The notes: generated by a model from the sequence alone, not told the origin. Counted from the first letter of the stretch, positions 1 to 9,158 are shown. The stretch is 64,000 nt of DNA from an uncultured Chloroflexota bacterium (GCA_937974245.1 CALJKV010000087.1:1-64000); one strand, 5' to 3'. Program-made: numbers and translations.

Positions 1-105
1 CCTTCACACTCAGTATTGCCGAGTTCTCGTTATGACTTGCACCATTGGTTATATACTAATTCAGTGGCGTCCCAAGTGCTGATTGTGAATCGCAAAATCT
101 AAATC

Positions 106-201
106 CGTTGATCTCGTTCGCCCTGAAATAAAAAATCTGATACATTTGAATGATTAAACATCTTTGTTCGTGTATCTCAGTTAGACTCGCGGAGATCAAC
201 G
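106..201. repeat. Inverted repeat upstream of the ATPase/helicase cassette
   Basis: The 281 bases before the first gene carry no recognisable CDS. They contain a perfect 10-bp inverted repeat, CGTTGATCTC at 106-115 and GAGATCAACG at 192-201, with 76 bases between the arms. Short CGTTCG/CGAACG sequences adjoin both arms. It could be an operator or a folded leader for the gene at 282, but the arms are short and far apart, so chance is possible. No clear -35/-10 pair was found. Confidence 0.35.
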
Positions 202-281
202 AACGTGTTTCTGGCTTCGATCAGAACTCAGAAAATAGTTGAATTATCGGCAATGATTTCTACGTGATAGGAACAAATTGA

Positions 282-1433
282 ATGCAGCACTCACGCACCC
301 GCAAGCAACCATTGGATTTTCGACAAGAAGAAGTTGGTCGTATTATGACGCGCTGGCGGGCATCTGATTCCTGCTCGCTCGTCGGTGTTGGCAGCGTTGG
401 TAAGTCGAATCTACTGCAGCATCTGATTGACCCCGATGTTCAGGCGTTTTACATGAATGTTGCTAATGCTGAAAAATTCAAGGCGATTATCATTGACCCC
501 TCGCTGCTGGGCGCCATGCCAAATCCCGATACACCTGATTATGACCAATTTCGCGCTTGGGCTGGGTACGAATTACTGATGCATCGTCTATACCTCGCCT
601 TTTTTCCATTAACTGACGTTCTTCATCCCGACGACGCGGCGGCTTTTGAAGATTTGCTCGATGTATTCCGAGATGGACATAATCCTTTGTTTAAGTATAT
701 GGGTATACGTTACCTGGAACTTGGCTTAGAGTTTTTCATGAGGCAAGGTATCCAGATAGTTTTTATGTTCGATGAGTTCGAGGATATGTTGTTTAACCTT
801 CCAATCAAGTTCTTCCAGGCGTTGCGTGGACTTAGAGACATCAACAAAAAACAATTGTCCTACCTGACATTTACACGCAAACCCATCCTGGATATTGCCG
901 CTGAGGCAAATATAAAGCTCCTGGACATTGAGCCTTTTGCCGAACTATTCACTGATAGTGTCATCTATGTCGGTCCCTATAACGAAAAAGATGCGCACCA
1001 GATGGTGCAGAGTCTAACAAAGCGAAACAATCAGCAATATGGAGAGCATGTGCAGACTTTTCTTGTCTGGGCTACTGGGGGGTATGCGGGATTACTTCGA
1101 GCTGGTTTCCGCGCTTTAGAAACATTGGTCTCTCTAGACGCCGATACAGTAATGCGTTCCAGCCAGCAGCTCGCCTACCAACTTGCAGCGCACCCTGGAG
1201 TTCGCGAGGAGTGCCGCACAATTTGGACGAGTCTAAGTGAGGCCGAGCGTATCATGCTACGCGAAATGGCAAGCGGCAAGCCGAATATTAACCTAAATGA
1301 CACACATATAAAACGAGTCGCTACACTGTTGGCAAATAAGCGATTATTTCAGCGGCGCGGACAGGAAGTTGTTATTGAACCACCTGTTTTTCATGCTTTT
1401 GTGATGAGTAATCCTGATATTGATTATCAATAG
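282..1433 (+). CDS. STAND/AAA-like P-loop ATPase with C-terminal winged helix
   Basis: A 383-residue P-loop NTPase. Walker A is GVGSVGKSN at residues 35-43. Walker B is FMFDEFED with the acidic pair at about 164-165. A sensor-1-like stretch (YLTFTRK) follows near 205. The last 60-70 residues look like a winged-helix domain, as in Orc1/Cdc6-like and STAND ATPases. There is no signal peptide or membrane segment. The start has a weak TAGGA about ten bases upstream. It is the first gene of a tight three-gene run (6 bases to the next start) with two helicase-like genes, suggesting a switch or loading ATPase for a DNA-handling machine. Substrate and role are inferred. The A+T-rich composition and left-edge position mean that further partners may lie outside the window. 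Confidence 0.72.
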   Translation: MQHSRTRKQPLDFRQEEVGRIMTRWRASDSCSLVGVGSVGKSNLLQHLIDPDVQAFYMNVANAEKFKAIIIDPSLLGAMPNPDTPDYDQFRAWAGYELLMHRLYLAFFPLTDVLHPDDAAAFEDLLDVFRDGHNPLFKYMGIRYLELGLEFFMRQGIQIVFMFDEFEDMLFNLPIKFFQALRGLRDINKKQLSYLTFTRKPILDIAAEANIKLLDIEPFAELFTDSVIYVGPYNEKDAHQMVQSLTKRNNQQYGEHVQTFLVWATGGYAGLLRAGFRALETLVSLDADTVMRSSQQLAYQLAAHPGVREECRTIWTSLSEAERIMLREMASGKPNINLNDTHIKRVATLLANKRLFQRRGQEVVIEPPVFHAFVMSNPDIDYQ

Positions 1434-1439
1434 GACATC

Positions 1440-3473
1440 GTGGACGACCTCCCCCATTTTGAACGTTCGCTGTTTCTTGAAGGACCGGTGGGCGTAGGGA
1501 AAACCGCAGCGGCAGCCCGGTTTATTCATGACACTGTAATTAATGAAGGTCACAGTGTCATGGTGATTATCCCCTACCCTACCCTGCTTCATCGCTATCT
1601 GCCAGCTAAAACAAAGTTTCTGGATGTAGAAAAGCTGTATATAACAACTTTTACTAACTTTGTATTAGAAATGCTCCGTCATTTCGATCAGATGACGCGC
1701 AGCGTATTTCCTGATCCCAATCAACCTGTGATATACGCTCCTCCCGAAGTGGCATACTATCATATACTGAGTATAGCCACTCCATATCTCGAGAGCGGCT
1801 TGCTCGATGATGTTCGGCTGTCCCCTAGGCGATTATGCTACATAATTGAGAACCTGCTTAATCAGGCCGCCGCCGCGGGTTTATCATTAGACGCGGCTAC
1901 GTCGAGGTTGGCAACAAGTTGGGAAGCAACTCAACCTTATCGTCCGCATGTGTATGGCGTCCTCGCCCAAATTGCGCAGCAATATCGCGCATTTTGTCGG
2001 AGTCAAAGCTTGCTGGACACTTCTCTTGCACTTGAAATATTCAATCATAATATACTCGACCTATCCGATTTCAGAGAACATATACATTCGTGTTTTTCGT
2101 TAGTTCTAATGGATAATGTTGAGGATATGGGTGCAGTCGCTCATGATTTTGCCCTCTGGGTGACTGAGACTGTCTCTAAATCCGTGTTCATTTATGATCA
2201 GGATGCGGGGTATCAAGTGACGCTTGGGATTGATCCGGTAAATGGTCGGGGTCTGGCAGAAATTTGCGATAATCATGTAACATGGAAACATGAAAAGAAA
2301 CGGATCGGTCCAGTTGAGGTTTCATATAGACTTGCTAGCCTGATCCGCAGTCTTGCAGATTGGCCGCCCATATTACCGTTTCCTGCACAGAACATGGTGA
2401 TAGCAGCGGGCTCGGTCAATTTAAGTGTGCATCCTGATTATTCGCAGGCTATTAAAACCTGCGTAGAGAAGGTGATTTCTCTCGTTGATAGCGGCGTACC
2501 GCTTTCTGAAATCGCCATACTGTCTCCATATCTGAGTCGCATGACTTGTGTTGATCTCCAAAGCAGTCTGAAAGAAGTCAATATTCCCTCTACTGCCTAT
2601 TTAGTTGCTGATGCCCCCCCGCAGTGTGTGAAATCTATTCTTACACTGGCTCAATTAGGGATAGATCATGGGGTTTCACATCACTCTGTAGCCCAGGCGC
2701 TAGCCAATCTAATCACTGTACTTGACCCGGTGCGTGCAGCACTTTTATCTCAAACGGTTTATCATAAGGGCATTTTGTCAGGATTTGACTCACTGACGAG
2801 CAATATGCAGCACCGCATTACTAGCGAGGTTGGGGCTTGGTATGAAAAACTGCGTCTATGGCTGGAAGATAACGCACTACTTGCACAAAAATCCCCGATT
2901 AATGTGTTTGTAGAGCGTTTCGCTCATGAGGTGTTGTCCCAGCCTGGCTATTTGCTGTCTCTAGAATCGAATTCAGCTTTGACGGTAGCTCGCTGGGTTT
3001 CTATTCTCGAAGATTTCACAACAGCATTTGTTCCATTAAAGGACTCGGTAAAACTCAATCTTGAGATAATTAAACAAATTAATACCGGTAAGTGGTCAAC
3101 GGAATCCGTTGTTGTTGGGGATCAATTTCCATCGGATGTGATAATAGCGCCTGCGAGCGTATTTATGCGCATGAATCGCGTTGTGGATTATCAATTCTGG
3201 ATGGATATTGGTAGTCAGTGGTGGTGGCGCGAACAAAACACGGCCTTTATCAATCCGTTTATCCTTCGTCGCAGTTTTACACATGATGCGTGGACGGACA
3301 CATTACACACTGATATACAGCGCCAAACACTACAAAAGTATTCATCCGGGCTACTGCGCAGGTGCCGCCTTCAGGTGTATGCCAACTTTGTGGAGCAGAG
3401 TCCGTCCGATTTCCGCCAGATTAGTCCATTAGTCTACACGCTACAAGTTTTGTCACATCAATGGGCAAAGTGA
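1440..3473 (+). CDS. SF1/AddB-like helicase-fold protein, probably inactivated
   Basis: A 677-residue protein with a perfect Walker A, GPVGVGKT, at residues 15-22. The later superfamily-1 motifs are eroded. The motif II position near 221-229 reads LVLMDNVED instead of DExx, the motif III-like position reads IYDQDAGY, and no canonical motif VI is visible. This resembles the non-translocating helicase halves of AddB/RexB-type proteins, but the C-terminal cysteine-ligated nuclease of AddB is absent. Translation starts at GTG 1440, with AATAGGA four bases before it. The 3' end overlaps the next gene by 13 bases, implying coupled synthesis with the active-looking helicase downstream. It may be a structural or DNA-scanning subunit. 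The family assignment is inference from motif order. Confidence 0.6.
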   Translation: MDDLPHFERSLFLEGPVGVGKTAAAARFIHDTVINEGHSVMVIIPYPTLLHRYLPAKTKFLDVEKLYITTFTNFVLEMLRHFDQMTRSVFPDPNQPVIYAPPEVAYYHILSIATPYLESGLLDDVRLSPRRLCYIIENLLNQAAAAGLSLDAATSRLATSWEATQPYRPHVYGVLAQIAQQYRAFCRSQSLLDTSLALEIFNHNILDLSDFREHIHSCFSLVLMDNVEDMGAVAHDFALWVTETVSKSVFIYDQDAGYQVTLGIDPVNGRGLAEICDNHVTWKHEKKRIGPVEVSYRLASLIRSLADWPPILPFPAQNMVIAAGSVNLSVHPDYSQAIKTCVEKVISLVDSGVPLSEIAILSPYLSRMTCVDLQSSLKEVNIPSTAYLVADAPPQCVKSILTLAQLGIDHGVSHHSVAQALANLITVLDPVRAALLSQTVYHKGILSGFDSLTSNMQHRITSEVGAWYEKLRLWLEDNALLAQKSPINVFVERFAHEVLSQPGYLLSLESNSALTVARWVSILEDFTTAFVPLKDSVKLNLEIIKQINTGKWSTESVVVGDQFPSDVIIAPASVFMRMNRVVDYQFWMDIGSQWWWREQNTAFINPFILRRSFTHDAWTDTLHTDIQRQTLQKYSSGLLRRCRLQVYANFVEQSPSDFRQISPLVYTLQVLSHQWAK

Positions 3474-5716
3474 TTGCAAAAATGGAAAAGGAATCACTTG
3501 TTCCCTTATTCAGGCCCGAACAATATAAAGTGTTGAGCTATCGTGCTGGGAAAATGGCTGTTTTGGCAGCACCTGGAAGCGGCAAGACGACCATTCTCGC
3601 CCATTTGGCTGCGTCCTTGTTGGACAAAAGGTTATCGAAGCGAGATATTGCGAAGGGACGGGAGATTTTAGTCGTTACTCTGACAAATGCCGCTGTTCGT
3701 AATTTTCAGGACAAGTTTTCCGCAAGTATGCAAATACGTGGATTGTCAGCCGAGGCTGGCTACCGTATTCGCACATTGCACGGGTTGTCTCATGATATTG
3801 TCCGTGAAAATGCCGCATCTCTCCGCCTGGCGGACAATTTTCTTATTCTTGATGGTCAGACTCAGCACCGTGTTATCCGACAGATTGTGAGAAGAAACCT
3901 ACAAGCTGATAGTACCTGGCTTGAGGAATATACAAGACAAGATTATGTAGCAAAAGGTGTACTCCCAAAACAGGCATGGTGGCAGTATGTAACGCAATTG
4001 TGCGTACGTTTTATGCGCTACTGTAAGGATTACGCACAATCGCCCGGTGACTTGGTCGCGGTCTCAAATTATACAACCTCTGCTCTGTTGCGCTTCTGTA
4101 TGCGAGTTTATGACGAGTATCAAAGAGTGTTAATGTATCAGGGTGCAGTGGATTTTGATGATCTTGTTGCTTATGCACTCACCCATCTCCAGGAAAATGA
4201 ATCTAACCTAGTGCATTTTACTGAACGCTGGCCTTATATTTTGGAGGATGAAGCGCAGGATAGCAGTCGATTACAAGAACAGTTGCTCCGTATGCTGTCC
4301 GGAGATAAGAATTGGGTGCGGGCGGGAGATGTGAATCAAGCGATTCATTCTACTTTTACAACTGCTGATCCGTCGCACTTTTCTGCATTTGCCAGTGAAC
4401 CCGATGTGGTTGTTTTTCGATTAGAACGATCCGGGAGGTTTGGGCGGCCAGTCGGTGATCTCGCAAATACTCTGCAAAAATGGGTGTGTTTTGACCACCC
4501 TGCCCGGTCTGCTCGAAACGCCTTTGATCTGTTGGAGATAGCACCTCTTGAACCGGGGGATGGGCAACAGCAACCACGAATGACGGATATTGCTATCCAT
4601 ATTCATCATATGCCTGGAGTGCGGGTGAGCGGTGATGAAGAGTCGCGTTTGGTTTTAAATAGTTTGCATAAATGGTTGCCAGACCATCAGGAAAAAACAG
4701 TGGCTATCTTGGTGCCAGATAATGCCAGGGGCTTTGCAGTGGCGAATCTTCTCAAGCAGCAAGCTGTGCCTTATGAAGAAATGCTACATAGCACATCAGC
4801 CGTTCGTGCTGTCGTGGGTGTGTTATGTGTTGTGCTTGAGTACATGGCTGCTCCATCTGATAGTGGTCGTTTTCAGCGATTGTATCGTGCTGTCTGGCGT
4901 CCATATATTTCAAATATGGCGGATGAGTTAGTTGGTAATCGTATTGAGCACTACTTGGCGCGTCATCGGTTTCCTGAACAGTTGTTGTATCCGTTAAATG
5001 GTGTCATGGCAGATGACCTTCCTGCTGACTTTAATACTTTTTGTGAGTATGCTCGTCAACTTCTTGCTCTTTTATCTTATTCTATTGATGAATTGCTGGT
5101 AGTTTTGGGGCGAAAGCTTTTTCATGAACCATTTGAAATTATGTTATGCTATCGTTTAGGGCAGATTATGTCGTCTATTCAGGCTGCAAATCCGGCATGG
5201 GGGATTATAGAGATGATTGAAGAAGTTCGAGTAATAGGAAATCACCAGAGAGAATATTTGGCTGATGATGATCTGCGTGCTGGTTATATGCCTCGGCCAG
5301 GTGTCGTTACTGTAACGACCATACATATGGCAAAGGGCCTGGAGTGGGATCGAGTTTACTTGACCGGTGTGAATAATCTCTCTTTTCCATCCTTTCAACC
5401 AGGCGATCGGTATCTTGGTTCAAAGTGGTTCGTTCGTGATGGTCTCGATCTTGAAGCTGAAATGATTGCACAGGTGTCTTCCATGGTCGATTCGGATGAG
5501 TATCATGTAGTTGAAGAAGGTATTGCTACACAAAATTCTCAAGTAGCCTATGTGAATGAACGGTTGCGCTTATTATATGTAGGGATTACGCGATCTCGAC
5601 AGGAGTTAATCATTTTATGGAATACGGGCAAGAACACAGTTCATGGTGAATTGTTGCAGCCCGCCCTGCCCTTATTGGTCTTGCAGAGCTATTTAGATGG
5701 TACGCTTGTTTTTTGA
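3461..5716 (+). CDS. UvrD/PcrA-like superfamily 1A DNA helicase
   Basis: A 751-residue helicase with the full UvrD-like motif set: Q-motif-like LFRPEQ near 16-21, motif I AAPGSGKTT around 36-44, motif II LEDEAQDS near 261-268, motif III GDVNQAIHS near 290, motif V TIHMAKGLEWD near 620, and motif VI LLYVGITRSRQ near 703. Family knowledge says such enzymes are ATP-driven 3'-5' translocases in repair, recombination or phage defence. No nuclease domain is visible. It overlaps the preceding gene by 13 bases. ATG 3461 has no good ribosome site, and ATG 3482 is an alternative. Codon use is noticeably A+T-rich compared with genes after 5.8 kb, consistent with acquisition as a block with its two partners. 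Confidence 0.88.
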   Translation: MGKVIAKMEKESLVPLFRPEQYKVLSYRAGKMAVLAAPGSGKTTILAHLAASLLDKRLSKRDIAKGREILVVTLTNAAVRNFQDKFSASMQIRGLSAEAGYRIRTLHGLSHDIVRENAASLRLADNFLILDGQTQHRVIRQIVRRNLQADSTWLEEYTRQDYVAKGVLPKQAWWQYVTQLCVRFMRYCKDYAQSPGDLVAVSNYTTSALLRFCMRVYDEYQRVLMYQGAVDFDDLVAYALTHLQENESNLVHFTERWPYILEDEAQDSSRLQEQLLRMLSGDKNWVRAGDVNQAIHSTFTTADPSHFSAFASEPDVVVFRLERSGRFGRPVGDLANTLQKWVCFDHPARSARNAFDLLEIAPLEPGDGQQQPRMTDIAIHIHHMPGVRVSGDEESRLVLNSLHKWLPDHQEKTVAILVPDNARGFAVANLLKQQAVPYEEMLHSTSAVRAVVGVLCVVLEYMAAPSDSGRFQRLYRAVWRPYISNMADELVGNRIEHYLARHRFPEQLLYPLNGVMADDLPADFNTFCEYARQLLALLSYSIDELLVVLGRKLFHEPFEIMLCYRLGQIMSSIQAANPAWGIIEMIEEVRVIGNHQREYLADDDLRAGYMPRPGVVTVTTIHMAKGLEWDRVYLTGVNNLSFPSFQPGDRYLGSKWFVRDGLDLEAEMIAQVSSMVDSDEYHVVEEGIATQNSQVAYVNERLRLLYVGITRSRQELIILWNTGKNTVHGELLQPALPLLVLQSYLDGTLVF

Positions 5717-5744
5717 TCCTATTTGTTATTTATGCTTGCGGTGT

Positions 5745-5827
5745 GAGAGAAACACCTTACACATAAACACAAGAACCACTGACAATTGTCGGTAGCTTGT
5801 GCGTAGGTGTTTCTCTCGGTGTTTTTC
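5745..5827 (+). terminator. Large nested hairpin with trailing T-run
   Basis: A 13-bp perfect inverted repeat (GAGAGAAACACCT at 5745-5757, AGGTGTTTCTCTC at 5805-5817) encloses a second pairing (CACAAG 5768-5773 with CTTGTG 5796-5801) and a 10-bp palindrome, GACAATTGTC, at 5781-5790. GGTGTTTTTCT follows directly. The position 28 bases after the helicase stop fits a terminator, but the nested design is larger than a usual intrinsic terminator and could be a structured RNA or a protein-binding site. Confidence 0.55.
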
Positions 5828-5830
5828 TAA

Positions 5831-6491
5831 TGACTATGCGAAGGTTAAATTAGTTGAAAACCTTTAATGCTAGCTACCTTATACCGGCTGCTCGCTGCCA
5901 GACAGAAATCGTTATTGTAAACTCCCGCTTTATTACAACTATCTGCATGGTGACTTCAACAGATGAAGCAAAGGAGTTCTTGGCTGACATACGCGCTGAG
6001 ATGCCAAGTGCATCGCATCACGTCTATGCTTTCCGGGTTGGCTATGGCAGCAGCGTTACTGAGGGTATGAGCGATGCCGGTGAGCCTTCTGGTACGGCGG
6101 GACCGCCGACGCTGGCTGTGCTGCGGGGAACTCAAATTGGCGACATTGCTATTGTTACAACGCGCTATTTTGGCGGAACAAAATTGGGTAAGGGGGGGCT
6201 GGTTCGTGCTTATACCCAATCTGCTCAAACAGGTTTGGCACAACTTAAAACACGGCTCAAGATTGCTACGGTTACACTCGGTATAGAAATCACCTATTCG
6301 CTTTATGAAAGTGTGAAACGGCTGATCTCAGCGCACTCTGGTGACATCATTGACGAAGATTTCACTGGTGAAATCACCCTCACGGTGATTCTTCCAACTA
6401 TCGAACGATCGGCGTTGAATCATGCACTGGCTGAGCTATCTGCTGGTAAAATTATCCCAGTTGTGTTAGATTAGTTTTTGACTATGCGAAG
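5831..6491. repeat. 13-base direct repeat flanking the YigZ gene
   Basis: TGACTATGCGAAG occurs at 5831-5843 and again at 6479-6491, just before the start and just after the stop of the YigZ-family gene. The copies are 648 bases apart and identical. This may be the scar of a duplication or insertion, or a coincidence. Confidence 0.4.
5854..6474 (+). CDS. YigZ/IMPACT family protein (UPF0029)
   Basis: A 206-residue protein of the YigZ/IMPACT family. Diagnostic stretches are DAGEPSGTAGPP near residues 74-85 and TTRYFGGTKLGKGGLVRAY near 101-119. A second, C-terminal domain runs from about 140 to 206. The family is linked to translation regulation (IMPACT) in eukaryotes. The bacterial role is not settled. 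The start is TTG at 5854. No better in-frame start lies upstream because a TAG precedes it directly. It is separated from the helicase cassette by a long hairpin and its base composition is closer to the chromosomal genes, so it is probably a resident gene rather than part of the cassette. Confidence 0.85.
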   Translation: MKTFNASYLIPAARCQTEIVIVNSRFITTICMVTSTDEAKEFLADIRAEMPSASHHVYAFRVGYGSSVTEGMSDAGEPSGTAGPPTLAVLRGTQIGDIAIVTTRYFGGTKLGKGGLVRAYTQSAQTGLAQLKTRLKIATVTLGIEITYSLYESVKRLISAHSGDIIDEDFTGEITLTVILPTIERSALNHALAELSAGKIIPVVLD

Positions 6492-6495
6492 TCGC

Positions 6496-8565
6496 TTAGC
6501 TTATAGATCGGGCAATATAGGCACGAACAGCCGCCAATGCCGGATCACGTGGCGCAATAGTCTCTGCTCGCAGCAATAAGTCTTTTGCCTGTTCATCTTG
6601 ACCACTTTCGAACATAAAGCGACCAGCGAGTGCCAATAGTGGGACATCTATTGGGTTTGCCGCCAGGCCTCTATTCAGATACCGCATTGCCAGTTCCCGT
6701 TGATCGGATCGCCACAATGTGCCCGCCAGCATTTCCAGTACCCTGGGATGATCTGGCAAATGCTTCTGTCCATCTAATAACACCTCTAGCGCATCATCAG
6801 TTTCGCCCCACTTAGTATACGCCTGGGCAAGCAGCAAATACGCCTCAGCCAGCGTTGGTACTTTCCCAAGAGCATATTCCAAAAAGTCAACATCATCCGC
6901 TTTCACCGACACACCAGCGTTAATTAATGTTGTTAGTTCTGCCATTTTCGCTTCAAAATCTGGATTATCTGCCGTCAGCAATAACCGATCAACCTCAATA
7001 CGCGCTGCATTATCACCTTCTGCAGAGTCTCGTGCCTTCTCTAAAATATCCCGCGCTTCGGTATATTGCTCATCTACCAACAGCACTTGCCCCAGATTAC
7101 GCAACAGGTCGAACCGATCAGGTAAACGATCCACCGCCTGGCGCAAAATACGCACTGCTGGAGTAGCATCCGGCATACTAACCAATGTCTCGATAACCTG
7201 GCGCACATAGTCACCCGTATTGTCAACGGAAACCAACAACTCAAAATCATTCCACACCGCGTCGTAATCTTCCATCTCAATCAACTGCATAACCAACGCG
7301 TGCAAAATGCTCGCGTCGCTCTCGCTTTTCATAGCAGCCCGATATGCCGCTATGATCTCTACCGCCGGAACATTTTCCAGCTTAACATTCTCCAGGTCAG
7401 CCAGCACAACCCCATCAGCAAAGCTTCTGCCAGTAATTCCCTCACGATCATTTTCAAAATCAAACTGTACACCCGCCATATCCATTAAACCCAGCAATTC
7501 GGCGTATTCCATATAATAAGCAGCCGGCACATCCGTCGCCCCAATACCCCGCTGATAGGCATCGACTGCCTCATAAAAATGCCGGTGTTGATAGTACATT
7601 CGACCCAGATTTACCCAAAATATGACGTCCGATTCAAATCGCGCAGCCACGTCTTCCATGAGTTCACAGCCTCGCTTCAGACTACCGAGTTTTGCCACTG
7701 CAGAACTAAGCAATATATATGGAAACACTGACTGCTCAAACATCGAGACCAGTTTTCCAACCGAGGGAAAGAGCACGGAATCCAATGGGCCGAAAAGTGG
7801 ATCCAGTGCCCGTGCCAGACCATGTGCCGCCAGCCATCCACCAAGGTCACCGTCCAATGCATCACAGGCTTCAAAAAAACGCTCATACTCCGATTTAGCC
7901 TGTTCCACTCCCCATTCTTGACCCCACAAATGCAGCAGAAGACTGACCTCATTCGCAAACAACTGGCTCAATACACGCTCCAGACCAATCTCCTCCCAGT
8001 TCCCAATTTGGTAAGCTCGTCGGGCGATATTGGGTTCCCCAACTTCCAGGAAAGTGGCAATTTCAACTGCTATTTTAGGGAGATTCGCGACTATTTGTGC
8101 CAAGCTATTAGTTTCATAACCAAATTGCTTCAGGTCATTCGGCTCATTAGCCAGATCATTCTCTACCTCAAGAGTAAGTGACCACTTACCGCTCACGGCT
8201 TCCAATGTGCCCCAAATAGCTACATTCTCATCCAGGTCGTCTAAACCCCAATCATCTACCTCAAACTGGGATTTTTCTGGTAACCAAGCATAATCCGCTG
8301 GTTCACCCTCCAAAGATGCAAACAAGCGATACACCCTTAGATCACTCGACCAATCTTCCAGCAAGAAACCCAATAACCCCGCTAATCCCATTGCAACCTG
8401 TGGCCGGGTACTACTACACACAGGCCACAAACCAATACGTAAGCGCGGCCCACCGGTATCAATCGCCTCTGCTAAACTAGATGCAGAACCAAATATGGCG
8501 GTCTCCAGATTGCCACCACTATTATTCCGCCGTCTCCCCATTAACTTGTCCGCAAGATCGCGCAT
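6496..8565 (-). CDS. Large TPR-repeat protein
   Basis: About 689 residues, mostly helical tetratricopeptide repeats. Typical TPR spacing of A, G, Y and L is clear in the C-terminal 350 residues (for example LGRMYYQHRHFYEAVDAYQRG and RNLGQVLLVDEQYTEARDIL). No signal peptide or membrane helix is seen, so it is likely a cytoplasmic scaffold. The start was set at ATG 8565, not the further upstream codon at 8619, because AAAGGTGGGG lies just before 8565 and a terminator-like hairpin (8591-8612) would sit inside the longer version. The adjacent co-directional response regulator may be functionally linked. The partner and function are not known. Confidence 0.8.
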   Translation of the reverse strand: MRDLADKLMGRRRNNSGGNLETAIFGSASSLAEAIDTGGPRLRIGLWPVCSSTRPQVAMGLAGLLGFLLEDWSSDLRVYRLFASLEGEPADYAWLPEKSQFEVDDWGLDDLDENVAIWGTLEAVSGKWSLTLEVENDLANEPNDLKQFGYETNSLAQIVANLPKIAVEIATFLEVGEPNIARRAYQIGNWEEIGLERVLSQLFANEVSLLLHLWGQEWGVEQAKSEYERFFEACDALDGDLGGWLAAHGLARALDPLFGPLDSVLFPSVGKLVSMFEQSVFPYILLSSAVAKLGSLKRGCELMEDVAARFESDVIFWVNLGRMYYQHRHFYEAVDAYQRGIGATDVPAAYYMEYAELLGLMDMAGVQFDFENDREGITGRSFADGVVLADLENVKLENVPAVEIIAAYRAAMKSESDASILHALVMQLIEMEDYDAVWNDFELLVSVDNTGDYVRQVIETLVSMPDATPAVRILRQAVDRLPDRFDLLRNLGQVLLVDEQYTEARDILEKARDSAEGDNAARIEVDRLLLTADNPDFEAKMAELTTLINAGVSVKADDVDFLEYALGKVPTLAEAYLLLAQAYTKWGETDDALEVLLDGQKHLPDHPRVLEMLAGTLWRSDQRELAMRYLNRGLAANPIDVPLLALAGRFMFESGQDEQAKDLLLRAETIAPRDPALAAVRAYIARSIS

Positions 8566-8590
8566 TTCCCCACCTTTCACAAACAAATAA

Positions 8591-8612
8591 GCTCTACATC
8601 TGCATGTAGAGC
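8591..8612 (-). terminator. Intrinsic terminator after the response regulator
   Basis: Perfect 9-bp stem (GCTCTACAT 8591-8599, ATGTAGAGC 8604-8612) with a four-base loop. On the minus strand it is followed by TTATTTGTTT. It lies between the regulator stop and the TPR gene's ribosome site, so it may also limit read-through into that gene. Confidence 0.7.
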
Positions 8613-8655
8613 CAATCAAAACAGTTAAATCAGGACCATCTATGTTACTCGCAGC

Positions 8656-9012
8656 CTATCTGCGATATTCGTTTATCAGATTCACCATATCTTGGATGGC
8701 GACCGGCTTTTGGATGTAATCATCACAGCCAGCATCAGCATAGCGACTTGCATAGATATTGTCGTACGACGTGATAGCAATAATCGGAACAGCCACACCA
8801 TTATCACGTAGTTTACGAGTCAACTCCAATCCATCTATCTGATCATCGCCGAGGTGCATATCAATGATAATTAAATCAACCGGGGACGTGTTAATCTGGC
8901 TAAACGCCTCCAGTGGATCGCGATATGTGATTAATTCATCTTGATTCATGTTACAGATACGCCCCAGCAGTGCCAGGTTCGCGGCATTGTCTTCAACATA
9001 AGCAATTCGCAT
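8656..9012 (-). CDS. Single-domain CheY-like response regulator
   Basis: A 118-residue receiver domain with nothing attached. The acidic pair is E7-D8, the phosphoacceptor D51 is in LIIIDMHL, the switch Thr is T81, and the conserved lysine is K102 in YIQKPV. Such proteins pass a phosphate signal by protein contact rather than by DNA binding. No histidine kinase is nearby. The large TPR protein immediately downstream on the same strand is a candidate partner, although a terminator hairpin separates them. The ATG start is preceded by AGGAAGA. Confidence 0.93.
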   Translation of the reverse strand: MRIAYVEDNAANLALLGRICNMNQDELITYRDPLEAFSQINTSPVDLIIIDMHLGDDQIDGLELTRKLRDNGVAVPIIAITSYDNIYASRYADAGCDDYIQKPVAIQDMVNLINEYRR

Positions 9013-9123
9013 AAAATCTTCCTACACTTGCATTCCAGCAAACAACGATAGTTGCTAACTATAGCATAGAGTTTGCTTACAGCGTATAGGAATTTTACCC
9101 AAGATTGTCATAGAATTAGAATA

Positions 9124-9158
9124 GGTGCCTGATTACCCAGCAAAGCGTATCAGGCACC
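9124..9158 (-). terminator. Terminator downstream of the secreted SH3b gene
   Basis: Perfect 10-bp inverted repeat, GGTGCCTGAT (9124-9133) and ATCAGGCACC (9149-9158), with a 15-base loop. On the minus strand it is followed by TATTCTAATTCTAT. It lies about 100 bases after the SH3b gene stop. The tail is only moderately T-rich. Confidence 0.55.
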
